Assembly: GCA_017474765.1 (NCBI GenBank)
Contig: JAFVGW010000013.1
Span: 30,890-94,889, forward strand
DNA from: Salinivirgaceae bacterium
Lineage (GTDB): Bacteria > Bacteroidota > Bacteroidia > Bacteroidales > SZUA-534
Direction: 5' to 3'
DNA: 64,000 bases
In this document: one piece after another, positions 63,432-64,000 of the stretch
Layout of the letters: the number at the start of each line of letters is the position of its first letter
Numbering within the stretch: the first letter of the stretch is position 1
Program-made: the position numbers and the translations under genes
Notes under the pieces: model-generated
What the model was told of the DNA's origin: nothing
Database searches by the model: none
The model's input: only the letters and a program-made list of their open reading frames with translations

Positions 63432-63662
63432 CTATTCCGAAGCCTTTCCCCGCCGTTTCTGAAACTCGCGCGAATAGTAGGCAAACAGATTCTTATTGAG
63501 CGCCTTTGATATGCGCATCAGCATACTGGTGTTGATGTCGGCGCTTTTCAGGACGTTGTAGATGTTGGTGCGCTCGCAGTTCACCTCACGCGCAAGCCAC
63601 GCCTTTGTGCGTTTCTGACGCTTTAGTTCTTCTTCTATTATTCTGCCAATGTGGACTGCCAC
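63432..63662 (-). CDS. XRE-type helix-turn-helix regulator
   Basis: A 76-residue DNA-binding protein. HTH is clear: TKAWLAREVNCERTNIYNVL (about 19-38), then KSADINTSMLMRISKALNKN. A small single-domain regulator without ligand domain. The RNA element copy 2 ends 52 bp before its start codon. Its targets cannot be seen. Confidence 0.8.
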   Translation of the reverse strand: MAVHIGRIIEEELKRQKRTKAWLAREVNCERTNIYNVLKSADINTSMLMRISKALNKNLFAYYSREFQKRRGKASE

Positions 63663-63713
63663 CGCTGCCGTCTGTTGTCCGCCGAACTCCCCAATTGCGG
63701 TGCCCCGAAAAAG

Positions 63714-64000
63714 AAAAAACGTGGGATTCTGTTACTCGCTCCCACCGTTCGAGGCTCTCGCATTGCCTTCTATCGTAAGATTGAGCAACGCGAAAGCCAC
63801 GTTTGGCCATATAAAAGGCATAACACCTGAAAACAAGCATTATGATTCCATATACACCAAAACAGGCGTCCACAATTGCCTTCTCTTTGACGATAGATTC
63901 AAAACTGCGAGATTTCGAACGGCCAAAGGAAAACGTCAGTAAACGTCTTTCTATATGTCACTCTGCAAATCAGCCCTTGCGGCCAAACGGCAGAGCAAGA
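63714..64000 (-). ncRNA. Structured non-coding RNA, copy 2 (cut by window end)
   Basis: Homologous to 44547-44816. The terminator GTGGGA (63721-63726) / TCCCAC (63740-63745) with T run, the TCGCATTGC/GCAACGCGA helix, and the CTTTG...CAAAG stem are all conserved. The 5' end and promoter lie beyond 64000. It ends 52 bp before an XRE regulator gene. An ORF crossing it (63586-63873) is taken to be accidental. Confidence 0.68.

Noticed and set aside
63586..63873. 95-codon frame across RNA copy 2
   Set aside because: The homologous frame is broken in copy 1, while the RNA stems are kept, so coding is unlikely.

Overview
The window looks like chromosome from an uncultured or little-studied member of the Bacteroidales. 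Supporting signs are many promoters of the Bacteroidetes type (TTTG, about 19-23 bp, TAnnTTTG), no Shine-Dalgarno signals, secreted proteins with type IX secretion (T9SS) C-terminal sorting domains, BspA-type leucine-rich repeats, type III glutamine synthetase, and the skp-murI gene pair. I cannot name the genus.

Layout. 0-5.3 kb: skp/ompH and murI, then an operon of two paralogous TPR/beta-propeller proteins and a YjjG-like nucleotidase. 5.3-14.5 kb: ammonia assimilation (a 35-codon small gene with its own promoter and terminator, glnN, gltB broken by one frameshift, gltD). 14.5-18 kb: a membrane protein, a DUF4143-type ATPase next to exact 34-bp iterons, and dapF. 18-27.3 kb: a 2687-residue T9SS surface protein with about 21 InlB-type repeats and a small outer-membrane barrel protein. 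27.4-33.4 kb (minus strand): a TonB receptor under a TPP riboswitch, an orphan hypothetical gene, a DUF1593 secreted protein and a BASS-like transporter. 33.5-38.6 kb: a cation diffusion facilitator, a tandem universal stress protein, and an efflux adaptor plus TolC without a permease. 38.8-48.6 kb: a signalling zone containing an SLC13 transporter plus STAS protein operon, a toxin-antitoxin-like pair, a PDZ/LRR/SPOR protein, a Cache-SpoIIE-HATPase protein and a STAS-kinase fusion. 48.7-50.6 kb: two lipoproteins plus a radical SAM/SPASM enzyme. 50.6-58 kb: housekeeping genes (BFN nuclease-like protein, rplU, rpmA, serS, HerA-like ATPase, tRNA-Ala, pnp, rpsO). 58-64 kb: another BspA/T9SS protein, DUF2971, a small gene, an XRE regulator and a dense field of palindromic repeats.

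The most interesting items are: (1) a structured non-coding RNA of about 260-300 nt present twice (44.5 and 63.7 kb), with an intrinsic terminator, a promoter visible for one copy, and paired base changes in a stem; (2) the radical SAM/two-lipoprotein cassette; (3) a partner-switching signalling set dispersed over 10 kb; (4) a palindromic repeat inserted in frame into a T9SS sorting domain; (5) 34-bp iterons in front of an ATPase gene; (6) a small terminal-inverted-repeat element in three copies. No rRNA, CRISPR array, integrase or transposase gene was seen.
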